From Spodoptera frugiperda (lineage: Eukaryota > Arthropoda > Insecta > Lepidoptera > Noctuidae), in the NCBI RefSeq assembly GCF_023101765.2, contig NC_064213.1, positions 12,338,001-12,402,000 on the forward strand: a DNA stretch of 64,000 nucleotides, read 5' to 3'. Position numbers and translations under genes: made by a program. The stretch's first letter is position 1. The number at the start of each line of letters is the position of its first letter. A model generated the notes under the pieces. That model was not told the DNA's origin. It worked only from the letters and a program-made list of their open reading frames with translations, and did no database searches. Of this stretch, positions 10,590 through 20,848 are shown one piece after another.

Positions 10590-11110
10590 TACTACTAGTA
10601 AAACGTATCTAAACTATCAATACTAGTAGAATACTTATCTGTTTTATCGATTTTAGATAGTCTAAATATAAACTAGACAAAATCGTAAATATCTAGTCTA
10701 CCCAAAAATACCTGACGCTGACGCAACACAAGAATCGAACACCCTGACCTTGACCCAGTAGGCTCAGAATATTAGAATCCGGTCATCTATCTTCGTCACT
10801 GAGAGTGAATGTAAATACGCACCTCCCTTTCGTGATGTCGGTGAAATATAGAAGCTTTTGCCGTTCGTAGGCTATAAGATAAAAATTGATGTACTGGTTT
10901 TATATTATGTAGGTTTAGTTTTGATTTTTTGCGTACATAGGTCGTATTGCGAACGCAGGTCGGTGAACTAGTTTGTGAATGTTAAAGTCAAAGCATTTAT
11001 TTTAACTTATTTTTTCTATAAAAAACATGGTAGTAGCATGATTTTTAGGTACCATTACTACAACAACTGGATGATATCTGATGAACTAAGTATTCATAGG
11101 TTTCATGCAA
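10590..11110. other. Unassigned; weak tRNA-like trace
   Basis: At about 10733-10750 AAGAATCGAACACC is a B-box in reverse, but no A-box or cloverleaf is convincing, so this is at best a SINE trace. Nothing else seen. Confidence 0.3.
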
Positions 11111-11315
11111 AGTATTACTGCGCGTTTTTCAGTTTTTCTAAAATTTCTCAGTAGTACCACGGAGTCTGGGAATGTGCACAGTATATATGGCAATAGACTT
11201 ACCTCCTATTACATGGGACTTATAACACAAGTGGTGAAAAATTAGTGTACATTTTACGGCATTAAGTGCCGTAATGTGAACCTCTGCCTACCTTTTTGGG
11301 GACAAAAGAAGTGAC
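11110..11315 (+). mobile_element. tRNA-derived SINE, 5'-truncated
   Basis: Starts inside the SINE (GTATTACTGCGCGTTTTTC), then TTTCTCAGTAGTACCACGGAGTCTGG, CTATTACATGGGACTTATAAC, CCGTAATGTGAACCTCTGCC. Body only; the tRNA head is absent. Confidence 0.75.
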
Positions 11316-11534
11316 GATACACACACAAATATCAGTGACATTTTCAAAAATCTTTTTAGTTTCACTAGTTTCACTACAAACTTTACCAATATAATATATC
11401 CGTTTACCTTATTCTGTATTCTTATACATACCTCTACACACATTACCTAGCATAAAAAGAAACCTGTGTCCTTTCCGCAAATCCTACATAAACCAGAAAA
11501 CGGAAAGGTAAGGTTTACATACGAAATTGGGTGC

Positions 11535-11620
11535 CAAAATATCTACACAGCAAACGCTACGAGCCTACTACGCGGCTACGTGTGTACTACGCATTGCTAC
11601 GAAATCGCTACGAAAACAGA
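11535..11620. repeat. GCTACG-rich repeat
   Basis: Imperfect repeats of GCTACG/TACGCGGCTACG, related to 36655-36765 in the other orientation. Probably a small MITE or foldback remnant. Confidence 0.5.
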
Positions 11621-12250
11621 ATTTTTATATTCCCAATTTTGTGTGGCCTTGTTATAGGCAGTTGTTTATAAAGTACAAAATAATAAGACCACTTTAGGTT
11701 TTAAAGCCTTATTAATTTTAAGTGTAGGTATTGTATTTCAGAAAGTCTAAAATAACTTATTGAATAAGGTAAAATTCTGTTTTTAGTTGAAAAAAAGGGC
11801 CTGAAGCTGGCTTTATATTACTTTAATTGGGGTCGGGCTAAATTGCTAATGATATTAACTTCTGTAAGTAGATTAACTTACTCGTTGCTCGAGTGGTTGT
11901 ATCTGAGGTTGCCAGCCGTGACTACTGCGAGATGGAGAGAAATATTTTATCAAGTTTTACGATGTAGACATTTCTGGTACAACATTTATTGCCATTAACA
12001 TAATTCATCACTGAAATTGTGATTATTATGAATGTATTGTTAAGTGACAAATATTTTGACTATAATTAAGGACTGAATCTTGTGTTGATCTGTGACAAAC
12101 AATAAATAAACTAGAATTTGAATCACAAGACGCAAGCAGATAAACAAAACCCTCTAAAGAATGACTTTCAGATCAGTGTGATATGGGTCCCAAGGAACTA
12201 TTGGATACAAATAGCTTCTACCCAGAAGATCTGATAACTATAAGCATTTT
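11621..12250. other. Unassigned, no gene
   Basis: AT-rich sequence with no supportable feature. Confidence 0.4.
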
Positions 12251-12251
12251 A

Positions 12252-12500
12252 TACTTTACTAGCGGACCCGACAGACGTTGTCCTGTCTACACGTCTTTAA
12301 TTTGAAAATATGTCGGATCCAATGTAAAACATTCCAAAATCAACAACTACACAAACATTGTCCAGCGGACAAAATTGTGAATCTAAACTATTCTCAGATT
12401 CCCTTGAACAGATACAAAAAAATCATCAAAATCGGTCCAGTCGTTTAAGAGAAGTTCAGTGACATACACACTTACAGAAGAATTATATATAAAAAGATAT
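12252..12500 (+). repeat. Interspersed repeat with AATCGGTCCAGTCGTTT
   Basis: ACTAGCGGACCCGACAGACG..ATCAAAATCGGTCCAGTCG..ACATACACACTTACAGAAG has the layout of lepidopteran short elements that begin with ACTAGC and end in a run before TATAAA. One copy; boundaries approximate. Confidence 0.45.
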
Positions 12501-12529
12501 GCCACGAGGCTGTTCACCATACCCAACGA

Positions 12530-12690
12530 ACAATAACCATGCCTGCAACGAATACTGACCACATTTTGCGTAGAAACCGCAACAATCTGGGGAAAGGGAC
12601 GGAGCTGTGTAGGTTGTATAGCTCCGTCCCTCTTGCACTGATCTGTGATCGACCATTCTGACACAATTGTAATAGCAGACTAAGGCCCCT
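12530..12690. repeat. Repeat family H with GGGACGGAGC hairpin
   Basis: GGGACGGAGCTGTGTAGG and TATAGCTCCGTCCC form a stem-loop, followed by ACAATTGTAATAGCAGACTAAGGCCC. The inverse is at about 52380-52480, and the last phrase also occurs in the intron of the peptide gene at 41936. Confidence 0.6.
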
Positions 12691-12881
12691 GGTGGTTGTT
12701 GGTTAAGTTACCGGGAAAAGACCACACGGTTGTCTACCAACCCGTTGTTCACCAACCCGTTGGCTGGATGCTATAAAAAGCCTCACCCTGTCTGGCATTT
12801 CCACAAGCTATAAAGAACGCCGAGGACAGGGGCGCTTGGAGGAGGGTCGTGCATCAAGTGACGCATGCACCAGACTAGTAC

Positions 12882-13071
12882 CACAGATGGGGCCCAGTAG
12901 GGCTGATGCCTGATCCGAAGCTGCGGACTACCTAGCGGGTTTACCGGGGCTCCGGCTCGAAAAGCAGGAGAAGGAACGGGGTGGTTTTTAGTCAGTAAGA
13001 GTCTGACACTCCCTCTCGCCTCGCCCAAGGCGGGAGAAGTCATTGGATGATATACCCCCTCAAAAAAAAAA
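12882..13071 (+). mobile_element. R1-like LINE tail copy
   Basis: ACCACAGATGGGGCCCAGTAGGGC..GCTGCGGACTACCTAGCGGG..AGTCATTGGATGATATACC and an A-run ending at 13071. Well preserved. Confidence 0.85.
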
Positions 13072-13139
13072 GACACGACCTTCAGCAATGAAGAGAACGT
13101 ATGAGAAGAAGAATGAGTTATAATAGATGACGGCAGCAT

Positions 13140-13450
13140 CTCAATTTTAATTTTATCTATTAAGAGTTTAGACTTTAAATTTTCACTATCTCAGGTTATC
13201 CACCCACATTAACCTTAACATAAAGACGAGAAGCTATCAAAATCGTATGAGATATTAGACAGTTAAAGTCTAGCCACAGATGTTGGTAATATTCAGTAAT
13301 ATCCAGCTCGATGGTCAAATAGCTCGATTTAAACAGTTTTAGAACATCGTATTAGACTAATATAACAGTCACATACGCGTCATAAAACTATTGCTAAGTC
13401 ATAGTAAGAGTTAAAATGTGAATTTATGTTTGTTATTCCAACGCGTCTTT
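13140..13450. other. Unassigned, no gene
   Basis: No supportable feature. Confidence 0.4.
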
Positions 13451-14100
13451 TATTTTGAGTGCGATAAATCATCCATTGACCTCTCTCGCCTTGGGTGAGG
13501 CGAAATGGAGTGACAAACTCTTACTGACTAAAAACCACCCTGTTCCTACTCCTGCTTTTCGAGCCCGAGCCCCGGTATCCTGCTAGGTAGTCCGCAGCTC
13601 CGGGCAAGGCTCGGAACCGGTTTAAAAAATACCGGTTAATACCGGTTTATATCGGTTTTCCTCCGAACTTTTCTTAAGAACGTGAACATTAAAGAACTTT
13701 ATTTTAACCTAAATTAACCGGTTTATTCGACGAGCGGCATGTCGGTACACGCGTTGAAATATTATTATTGAAATAAGCTGAACAGCGCGCGGCGTTTCTT
13801 TGATGTGCGTCGTATTAACCGGTTTTTATTGCTCTAAACCGGTTAATCCGAAAAAACCTTTATGAAAATACTGTTCCAAATACCGGTTTAAAAAAACCGG
13901 TTTCGCGAACGAAACCCAATGTAAAGGTTTTGCGTACAAGTACATAATAACGGTTTGAAAATTTAACCGGTATCCGAGCCTTGGCTCCGGGTCAGGTATT
14001 ATCCTTACTGAGACCCATCTGTGGCGGTCTGATGGCTTTTTGAGGCGCGCAGAACGTGCCACGCTGTATGATTCCTTCGCGTCTAGCGAGATTTATGCGT
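13451..14100 (-). mobile_element. R1-like LINE tail split by a hAT MITE
   Basis: Left part 13451-13604 (ATAAATCATCCATTGACC..CGCAGCTCCGGG) and right part 13984 to about 14100 (GCTCCGGGTCAGG..CATCTGTGGCGGTCTGATGG..GAGGCGCGCAG) are one reverse-strand LINE copy interrupted by the MITE at 13605-13983. GCTCCGGG is repeated on both sides as the target duplication. Confidence 0.85.
13605..13983. mobile_element. hAT-type MITE, copy 1 (379 bp)
   Basis: Ends CAAGGCTCGGAACCGGTT and AACCGGTATCCGAGCCTTG. Direct 8-bp duplication GCTCCGGG at 13597-13604 and 13984-13991, the hallmark of hAT transposition. The interior is rich in ACCGGTT motifs and has no coding capacity. It differs from the copy at 55471 by the one base I can find (GACGAGCGGC versus GACGAGGGGC), so the insertions are recent. 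Confidence 0.92.
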
Positions 14101-14104
14101 GTTA

Positions 14105-15155
14105 GGGCAGTGATATAAAGGGGAGAGATACCTCTTTGCCATAAACATTTTTATGGCAAAGAGTTATTTTATTCTTATAGAAAAACAGTTTATTATTGTG
14201 ATGGCAAGAGTGCTATTGTCGTAGTTTCCTGAATAACCTGTCCTTCTTTTTGAACCTTTCATTCTGATTCAAAGGCCAAACGTTAATTATGAACACTCGT
14301 CTAGTTGAAACTTCAGAAAATGTAGTAAAAACTGATCAGGTATAAACCTTAAGTGCTTATAAAATAATGAAATAGCTTCTATGATATAAAAATGAATCTC
14401 TAAATATTTCGCTAAGCACAAATCTCGGGAACAGCTGAACCGATTTCGTAATTTCCTGGTAATTGTTGGGTTTGTTATTGTTAAAAAAAAAACAAAGATG
14501 TGCAGGAAAATTTCCAAAGTAAAAACAACGTTTGCGGAGTCTGCTATTCTTTAACATAATAGGTTAAATATTAGACACGTATTTTATATTTTCTTACGAA
14601 AACAAATACGGTACTTTTGAAGATTTTTCGATTTCAAATATCGCATGATGTCACTTGTAGATAATTTTATCCGTAGAAATGATGTATTTGCTCTCACTTT
14701 TTATCGTTTTATCCAAGTATTGTTATCATCTTATAAGACAAAATAAAAAAAATACGTGTCTTATATTTTATCATTACCTAACTGACGGACTAAATAGACA
14801 TTTAATTTTCATACCCCATCATCATCCCTATTATTGTAATGTTCACAACATCAGCGTATAAACAAAGCAAAAAAATGGAACAACAAAAATATTTACCTAC
14901 ATAGGACTCCACGACTAATTCCATTACAGTGAACCTTTGAATAGTTAACATCAGTTGTACCCGGGTTCCGGATAAGAGCAACAGGCTCGTCCAATCGATA
15001 CCCGGGCAACCGAGTACAATACCGAATATTAAGCTCGCTGCTATGACGTCATTTCATTGAGGTAGACTTTGTTTGTTCAACGTTCGATATATCAGATTTA
15101 TGTGTTGTGTGGACACTGGATATTTTTGTGTGGACTGTGGTTAGATAGTGAAAGA
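14105..15155. other. Unassigned, no gene
   Basis: AT-rich. 14560-14820 (GACACGTATTTTATATTTTCTTACG..CTAACTGACGGACTAAATAG) resembles 61000-61230, so an interspersed repeat is shared with the intron before the NIT-gene exon at 61252. No coding region. Confidence 0.45.
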
Positions 15156-15161
15156 GTTTTT

Positions 15162-15250
15162 GTAATCAAATCAAATCATTTATTCGCATTCAGATGAAGG
15201 TGGTACATTACAGGTTAGTTTTAACGTGAAACCCAGTTAGGGCACAACAA
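15162..15250 (-). repeat. LINE 3' tail, reverse, (CAAAT)n start
   Basis: AATCAAATCAAATCATTTATTCG is the reverse of an (ATTTG)n tail as at 9040-9053. Body diverged. Confidence 0.5.
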
Positions 15251-15298
15251 CATATATAGTGACACAATAAGCATTAAGTCAGTTGATATTACAAGCTT

Positions 15299-15453
15299 AA
15301 GGATTGGTTCATATCTGACGGAACATGCGTCGCGTAACGCCAGGACAGACAAATGTATAGAAACACACTTGACCGTTCACACTCAACCGATGATACGTCA
15401 GTACGACCGATGATACGCTCGACGTATTTTACGTCAGGTATGAACCGACCCTA
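15299..15453. mobile_element. MITE family K
   Basis: Imperfect inverted ends GGTTCATATCTGACG and CGTCAGGTATGAACC around a core with repeated CGATGATACG. About 155 bp, non-coding. Confidence 0.65.
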
Positions 15454-17330
15454 ACACATTTGTCTTTGTAATAACAAAACTAACATAGCCTGAATTGAGT
15501 AAAATATTGAAGCGTTGGCAAATAGTTTGCGTTAAAAAGGGTCATATAAGTACCTAAACGATCACTGCAACCTAGTAATAACATACTTATCGCAGAATAA
15601 GTACTGAAAACTAGTCGCATTGATGCTAGTATGTATTTTTTATATTTTTATTGGCAATAGCCTGGAGTTTGGCTATTATCTCGCCTGCTGGTAAGCGATG
15701 ATATAGCCTACAATGGAACACGCCTAAATAAACAACCTATTCACTCGAGCCTTGAAAATACCCAGGTTATATTTTATCATATTGATTTACTTTTGGAAGG
15801 AACAACCTCCTTTCAACACGTGGGAGTCTGTCACTGGCTACATGTCACCATTTCTTTTTTCTACCTAACGTAAACGACATAAATATCATATCACTTGTCC
15901 AAACATTTTCCTCCCTTTTTCTAAGAGATAAAACAAACACGCGGAACTCACAAGAATACATTTTTCCTGATCATAATCACTCTAATGTCAAAAGTTTCTG
16001 TTTTTATCACAGAACGGGGTCAGTGACCTGTATTTTTTAGAAAACAAATAAACATTGCCCATCTCTTTTATTTTCTACTGTGTCAACAAGTTCACATGCC
16101 ATCCAGAACCAAAACAACAATTTATGGATTACACAAAGAGTTGTTCCGTGCGAGAATTGAACTCGTCACACGTTGCGTGGCAGTCACTGCACTAACCTTT
16201 CAGTCCTTGGTAGATAGATGAAATATACCTGTAAGGTTTTCTTCAGGTCAAAGAAAATATAATCTAAACCTATTTATCTATGTGTTCTATTAATATAAAA
16301 TAATCACATAAAAGTCTATGCATGCTCATATCTCCCGAACGACTGCACTGAATTAGATAATTATCTTTGTTTGTGTTCAATATTGTTAGCACAAAGTTTT
16401 TATTCAAGAAAAAGTGGCTGGACTCATCGGGCGACGGCGCGTTCCATACCCATTTAAGTGACGTAAGCGTTATACGACACCAGCTTATTAAGATAGAATT
16501 TCATACAGTTAATATGATTTCTTGATTACCTAGTAATTCGTATTATGATATACAGTGTCTTAGTATTCATTACTGATATGATAATTGGGTCGTTCTATTC
16601 ATAATTTATGTATCAGTTGATTGTTATGTATACATATAGGGCGTTAGAAGTTATTTAAGTTTTACAACTTTCCCATTTATCTTTTTTCCATAGGACTTGT
16701 AGTTTCACCGAATATTGTGATGAACCGATTTTTTCTCTTAAACCCTCCCCCCTCCCCACTTCCCGAACTCGGATGGAGCGGAATTTTTGTTTTTTTTTTT
16801 CTATTTTTAGCATATTCTCTTCCATTTCCAATAGGTTTCATTCTACTATAAATGTTTATTACTTTTTACCTTTATTAGAGGTATCGGCATTGGTATTAGG
16901 TCTACTGCCCATGTTGCGTCATTTCACGAATGTATGCATTTGTCAAAAACGATAAACTAGTGGATTTATAGTTGCTGTTTCGTGACCAGTTTTGATTGTT
17001 TCTAAGCAAGATGCAAGCACTTGTCATTTGTAGGCCGCCTATTATTCATAAAGAATGCTTGCATTTGTAATGACGCAATGTGGACAGTTACCCTTAGCCT
17101 GATTATACAGGCATAATTTATGACCTATTTTAGGGCTGCGCTGTCAAGTACCTAGATTGAGAGATAAATTATAAATGACATGTCTAAACTAGGCTAGTGG
17201 CTTACTCTTAAATGGACTGTGGATCTCGTACATCGCTTATTTTCAATTACTGATACTCTAGAACAATTTCAACATTACAAAAAAAAAAAAAATCAAAGAC
17301 AATGAATAAAATTGTCCTAGGAACTTTACA
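15454..17330. other. Unassigned, no gene
   Basis: Long AT-rich stretch. Around 16140-16160 CGTGCGAGAATTGAACTCG is a reverse B-box-like trace of a SINE. A T-rich run near 16790. No exon recognised. Confidence 0.4.
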
Positions 17331-17334
17331 TGTC

Positions 17335-17475
17335 CTGGAGCTGCGGACTGGCTAGCTGGTTACCGGGGCTCCGGCGGCAGTAGCAGAAACCGGGTGGTTT
17401 TTAGAAAGTAAGAGACACTCCCTTCCGCCTCGCCCAAGGTGAAAGAAGTCATTGGATGAATTTCCCCGTAGAAAA
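17335..17475 (+). mobile_element. R1-like LINE tail, diverged copy
   Basis: CCTGGAGCTGCGGACTGGC..GGTGGTTTTTAGAAAG..GAAGTCATTGGATGAATTTCC with several small deletions. Confidence 0.75.
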
Positions 17476-17509
17476 ATAGGGACTTCACATCACATCAACA
17501 GCCTGAAGT

Positions 17510-17640
17510 TTCTATTACTGAGCAAATGCCTCCACTCAAACGGAGACGGCTTGAGCATCAATCACCACGCTTGCTCAAGAGGGGATGGCTATCCTATCAA
17601 ACTTATATGTAGGTAGTTAGAAAGTTATTAGTCCAGATTT
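17510..17640 (-). repeat. LINE 3' tail fragment (GAT-tail family), reverse
   Basis: GAGACGGCTTGAGCATCAATCACC..CAGATTTCCTCACG matches the reverse copy at 49405-49640. Confidence 0.6.
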
Positions 17641-17649
17641 CCTCACGTT

Positions 17650-17925
17650 ATTGTCCTTAACACGGAACATAAACGTGACTAAATGAAGATGTCTGTAGAA
17701 ATGTTGAAACCAATAATATTTAGATGAAGAGATATTGTAAAAAACGTTTTTTAAAAAGAGTAACGATGGAGTTTCTTGCTCGTTCTTCTCCATTCGAAGC
17801 AACACTTTGGAACGAGCGCCTAGCTTCACTGACAGACAGACTGACGGACAATTCAATTTGACGTTTCAAAAGTGCCTTATTTAGGATTAATTGAAATAAA
17901 TGCTTTGACTTTGACTTTGAAGTAC
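17650..17925 (+). repeat. LINE 3' tail with (TTTGAC)n end
   Basis: TTTCTTGCTCGTTCTTCTCC..AACGAGCGCCTAGCTTCACTG..GAAATAAATGCTTTGACTTTGACTTTG. Reverse copies at 28020-28220 and 49690-49830 share the CTTGCTCGTTC and TTGACGTT phrases. A 5'-truncated non-LTR 3' end. Confidence 0.65.
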
Positions 17926-18233
17926 TTAAACAGATGCTAACAAACCTGAAGAAAAAGTTACTACGATACAGTTTCAATTTTGTGTGTGTAGGTATAGAAA
18001 TTTCTCGCATCGTTAAAGTGAGTTAGTGGTCTATTTTCGTCTAGATTTTCTTTGTAATTGACCCGAGAACGTATTGTATGAAGATTAATAGTTGTGGTGA
18101 CGTCAGAGAGCAAAACAACAACACAGATTAATATACTTGCTTACGAATCAAAATCAACAGCTCGTGATACAGTAGGTACATAAGAGGTCTTATATCATTG
18201 TATATAAGAGGGATGGTGGCCCGGAGGTATGGG

Positions 18234-18547
18234 CGCTTTTCCACCAGATATATGCTATGTAGCTACTCGTATGCTACGAAGATGTAATAGCTAAGATGTG
18301 AAACTATGTGACCGTTACCACTGATACTAAGTTATGTAGCTGTGTGAGGAAGATGCGCAGCTCGAGTATGCGATGTATCGATAGTAGGAAAGCCATCCAT
18401 AACACGCATCTTTTCATATAAAAAAAACATAGCTTAGCTGAGTTCATATCCACCAGTGCTTAGCTATGTGTACCAATGAATATGATTGGTGGAAGCCAAA
18501 CGCATCCACAGCAACGTAGCATAACTCATCTCTGGTGGAACAGCACC
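18234..18547. mobile_element. MITE family D, copy 2
   Basis: CTTTTCCACCAGATATATGC..AACATAGCTTAGCTGAG..CCAATGAATATGATTGGTGG..CTCATCTCTGGTGGAACAG. Same layout as 2125-2473. Confidence 0.8.
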
Positions 18548-18559
18548 CTTAAGACACCC

Positions 18560-18843
18560 ACTTCTCACGCATGAGAGTGCGGGATCAAAACCTACCAACC
18601 GCAAGTACCAATGTGACTTTTCCGAGTTATATGTACCTACTTTCTAAGATTATTTAGATACTGACATACGGTGAAGTAAAAGATCGTGAGGAAACCTGGG
18701 CTTATAATTTTATTTTGAATTATAAGTTTGAAATCGTCAACCCGCATTGAGCAAGATTTATGCTCAAACCTTCTCCAATGGAAGAGACCTTTGGTAAGCA
18801 GTGGCCACTTATAGGCTGTTAATGATGATGATGGTGATGACAT
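18560..18843 (+). repeat. LINE 3' tail ending in (GAT)n, best copy
   Basis: CGCAAGTACCAATG..CGTGAGGAAACCTGGGC..TGAGCAAGATTTATGCTCAAACC..AGCAGTGGCCACTTATAGGC followed by GATGATGATGGTGATGA. A 3' end of a non-LTR element with a trinucleotide tail; related pieces at 1664, 2475, 17510 and 49405. Confidence 0.65.
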
Positions 18844-18844
18844 A

Positions 18845-19545
18845 AGAGGGGTTTACTATAATCTTCACGCTCGACAGGTGGGTTAGAGATAAAATTTATT
18901 AGAGAATGGGGCTGCCCGACCCCTGCTTATATGTTCTTCCTTAGTCAGCTCGTGAAGAGTACAAGTATAGGTAAAAAAAACAGTAGCGAGAATCGAAGTA
19001 ATAATAGTAGTCATTGGCGTTCCATTGCGTCTGCCTACGCTCATGGAAGGCAGGCGACAAGTTATGTATGTATGATAATCGTACTCTACTCTAATCAACA
19101 CACAGTTCAATATATGCAATGTATACATGTATATATAGCTAGTACAAAATGGCTTAATAAGTACTTCGATCACTTAACGATTTTGTATTTTGCAAAATGT
19201 ACATACAGTTGCAAACGTTCCCACGAGAACGCCTGCCGACTTAATTTTAGCAAAATGTCACACTAAATGAAAATGAATTCACTAGAACAGCGATCAATGT
19301 ATGCAGTAGGCTTTGTTCTTTTAGTAAATGTGTGAGTAAATGTTTCTACTTATATCTTTTATGTTAATACTAAACATGAGATAAGCACTTTACTAAACTA
19401 GGAGACATTTTCGAAATGTTACTTGAATCTTTTATCAAAAGGTTATAAGATAATGGAATGATTGCCTTTATATTTCTTCTTTTATTATATCAACGTAATG
19501 TCTTAAGTCTGAGCGGGTAGCGATCACAAGTTGGTACGTACAGCG
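18845..19545. other. Unassigned, no gene
   Basis: No supportable coding region; short ORFs here lack splice context, composition or homology. Confidence 0.4.
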
Positions 19546-19570
19546 CCTGTGTAGATTTTGCAATTCAACG

Positions 19571-19917
19571 TTCATTCAGTATTGCTCGGGGTTTTGTGGC
19601 AGGCGCTCGTGTCACCGCGTGTCTACATCGCGTCGCTTATTACTTATGTACGAGGCAATGTTTTGAATGTACTTTTAGATATTTATGGCCTAATATGTAC
19701 CGGCGTGTGTTTGGGAAAAGACTATGGTGTGCGTTATAATGTATCGGTTGTATAGACGTTTAAATAATTTAAATCCGTGTTTTTTCGCATTGAAGTTTCA
19801 AAGTGATTTGTTCTTCGTTTAAGACTTTAAAATGAAAGTTGGTGTCATTAAAAAGTTGATAATGGAAGAACTTGAAGCTGATGCGAAACTTGTTTAAATG
19901 GATAGAGGATCGTACAG
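19571..19917 (+). other. Candidate promoter and first exon (speculative)
   Basis: A non-repetitive, CpG-containing stretch. It carries an arthropod-type initiator TCAGT at 19576-19580 within CATTCAGTATTG. An upstream ORF of 22 codons starts at ATG 19832, and after its stop comes ATG 19898 opening six codons plus two bases (residues MDRGSY) to a consensus donor ACAG/GTATGT at 19917/19918. The exon end phase (2) fits the exon at 51159, which needs two bases before its first C; the join would add Ser-Ala before Met. The intron would be 31.2 kb. A phase match has a one-in-three chance of being accidental and nothing else proves the link; the ATG context (T at -3) is not strong. Confidence 0.28.
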
Positions 19918-19949
19918 GTATGTTAGTTATTATTTATCTGATATGCAAC

Positions 19950-20070
19950 TTACTGCCGCACTCGGAGACATTTAATGATTGCTTATAGCATTCCTTAGTA
20001 ACGATTTTGTATCCAAAAATTGCTAAGGACAGGGACAGTAAACATTAAATGACTCTGAGTACGGCGGTTA
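19950..20070. mobile_element. MITE family F, copy 2
   Basis: Ends TTACTGCCGCACTCGGAG and CTCTGAGTACGGCGGTTA with mirrored ATTTAATG/CATTAAAT and the core CTTAGTAACGATTTTGTATC shared with 5331-5455. Confidence 0.8.
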
Positions 20071-20074
20071 GACA

Positions 20075-20848
20075 CAATAAGACACAAACATTACTCAACT
20101 CTAGTCTATCTATAGAACTATCTGTTCACAACAAACAACGAAATGTTTCATTCAACCGCAAAACGTTGAAAAAATAAGTTCATTTGGCCCAAATTCATGG
20201 CGTTACGGCCGTCCCCGAGCAAAACACCGTAATAAAACATTCACTACTTCTGTGGAATTTTCAAGGGGACCATAGCGTAAAGGAATGTACCTTTTTCCCA
20301 ATTTTCCAAACTCATTCAAAGGTTCTTGGTAACTTAATTATTGTATGGTTTGTACAGCTATTGGAAATAACTCTTTATGTATAGTGGAAATAGAATCTTT
20401 TGTCGAATAAAGATCTTTATTATTATTGTTTGTCTACAATGAGTAAACAAACTTATTAAGTATATATCAATAGGTTAGATATAAAAGTTGTACTGATTAA
20501 CTCATAAAAATAAGGCTAAGTTCAGATACGCGGAAAGTGTCACCGCCCGATGCAAGGCAAACGGTTTTGCACGTTCATTTGAACTAAGCCTAATACAGTA
20601 AACACAACATTGGATTCTACTTTTAATATATCATTCTTGTTCGGGATTAAAAAACACGTTGTTATGATGTTGTGTCAACAAAACACATAAATACATACAT
20701 AAAGGGAGATAGAGAATTAAGGAATTCTGTTTAAGAAGGTTTATTCTATAGTGCTATGTGTTGCAACCTTATTTTGAAGAGCTAGATCAGATTACGGGTG
20801 TCGTTTGTCAAGCTGACATAGAGTATAATAAGTATAGGCAAAGATTAT
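20075..20848. other. Unassigned, no gene
   Basis: AT-rich; AATAAAGATCTTTATTATTATTG at 20406 looks like a LINE 3' end. No exon recognised. Confidence 0.4.

Noticed and set aside
17617..18010. 96- and 79-codon minus-strand ORFs
   Set aside because: They read through a LINE 3' tail with (TTTGAC)n end and have no domain or splice support.
19558..19755. 65-codon ORF MQFNVHSVLLG..
   Set aside because: Overlaps the presumed transcription start and leader; no splice sites and no recognisable domain.
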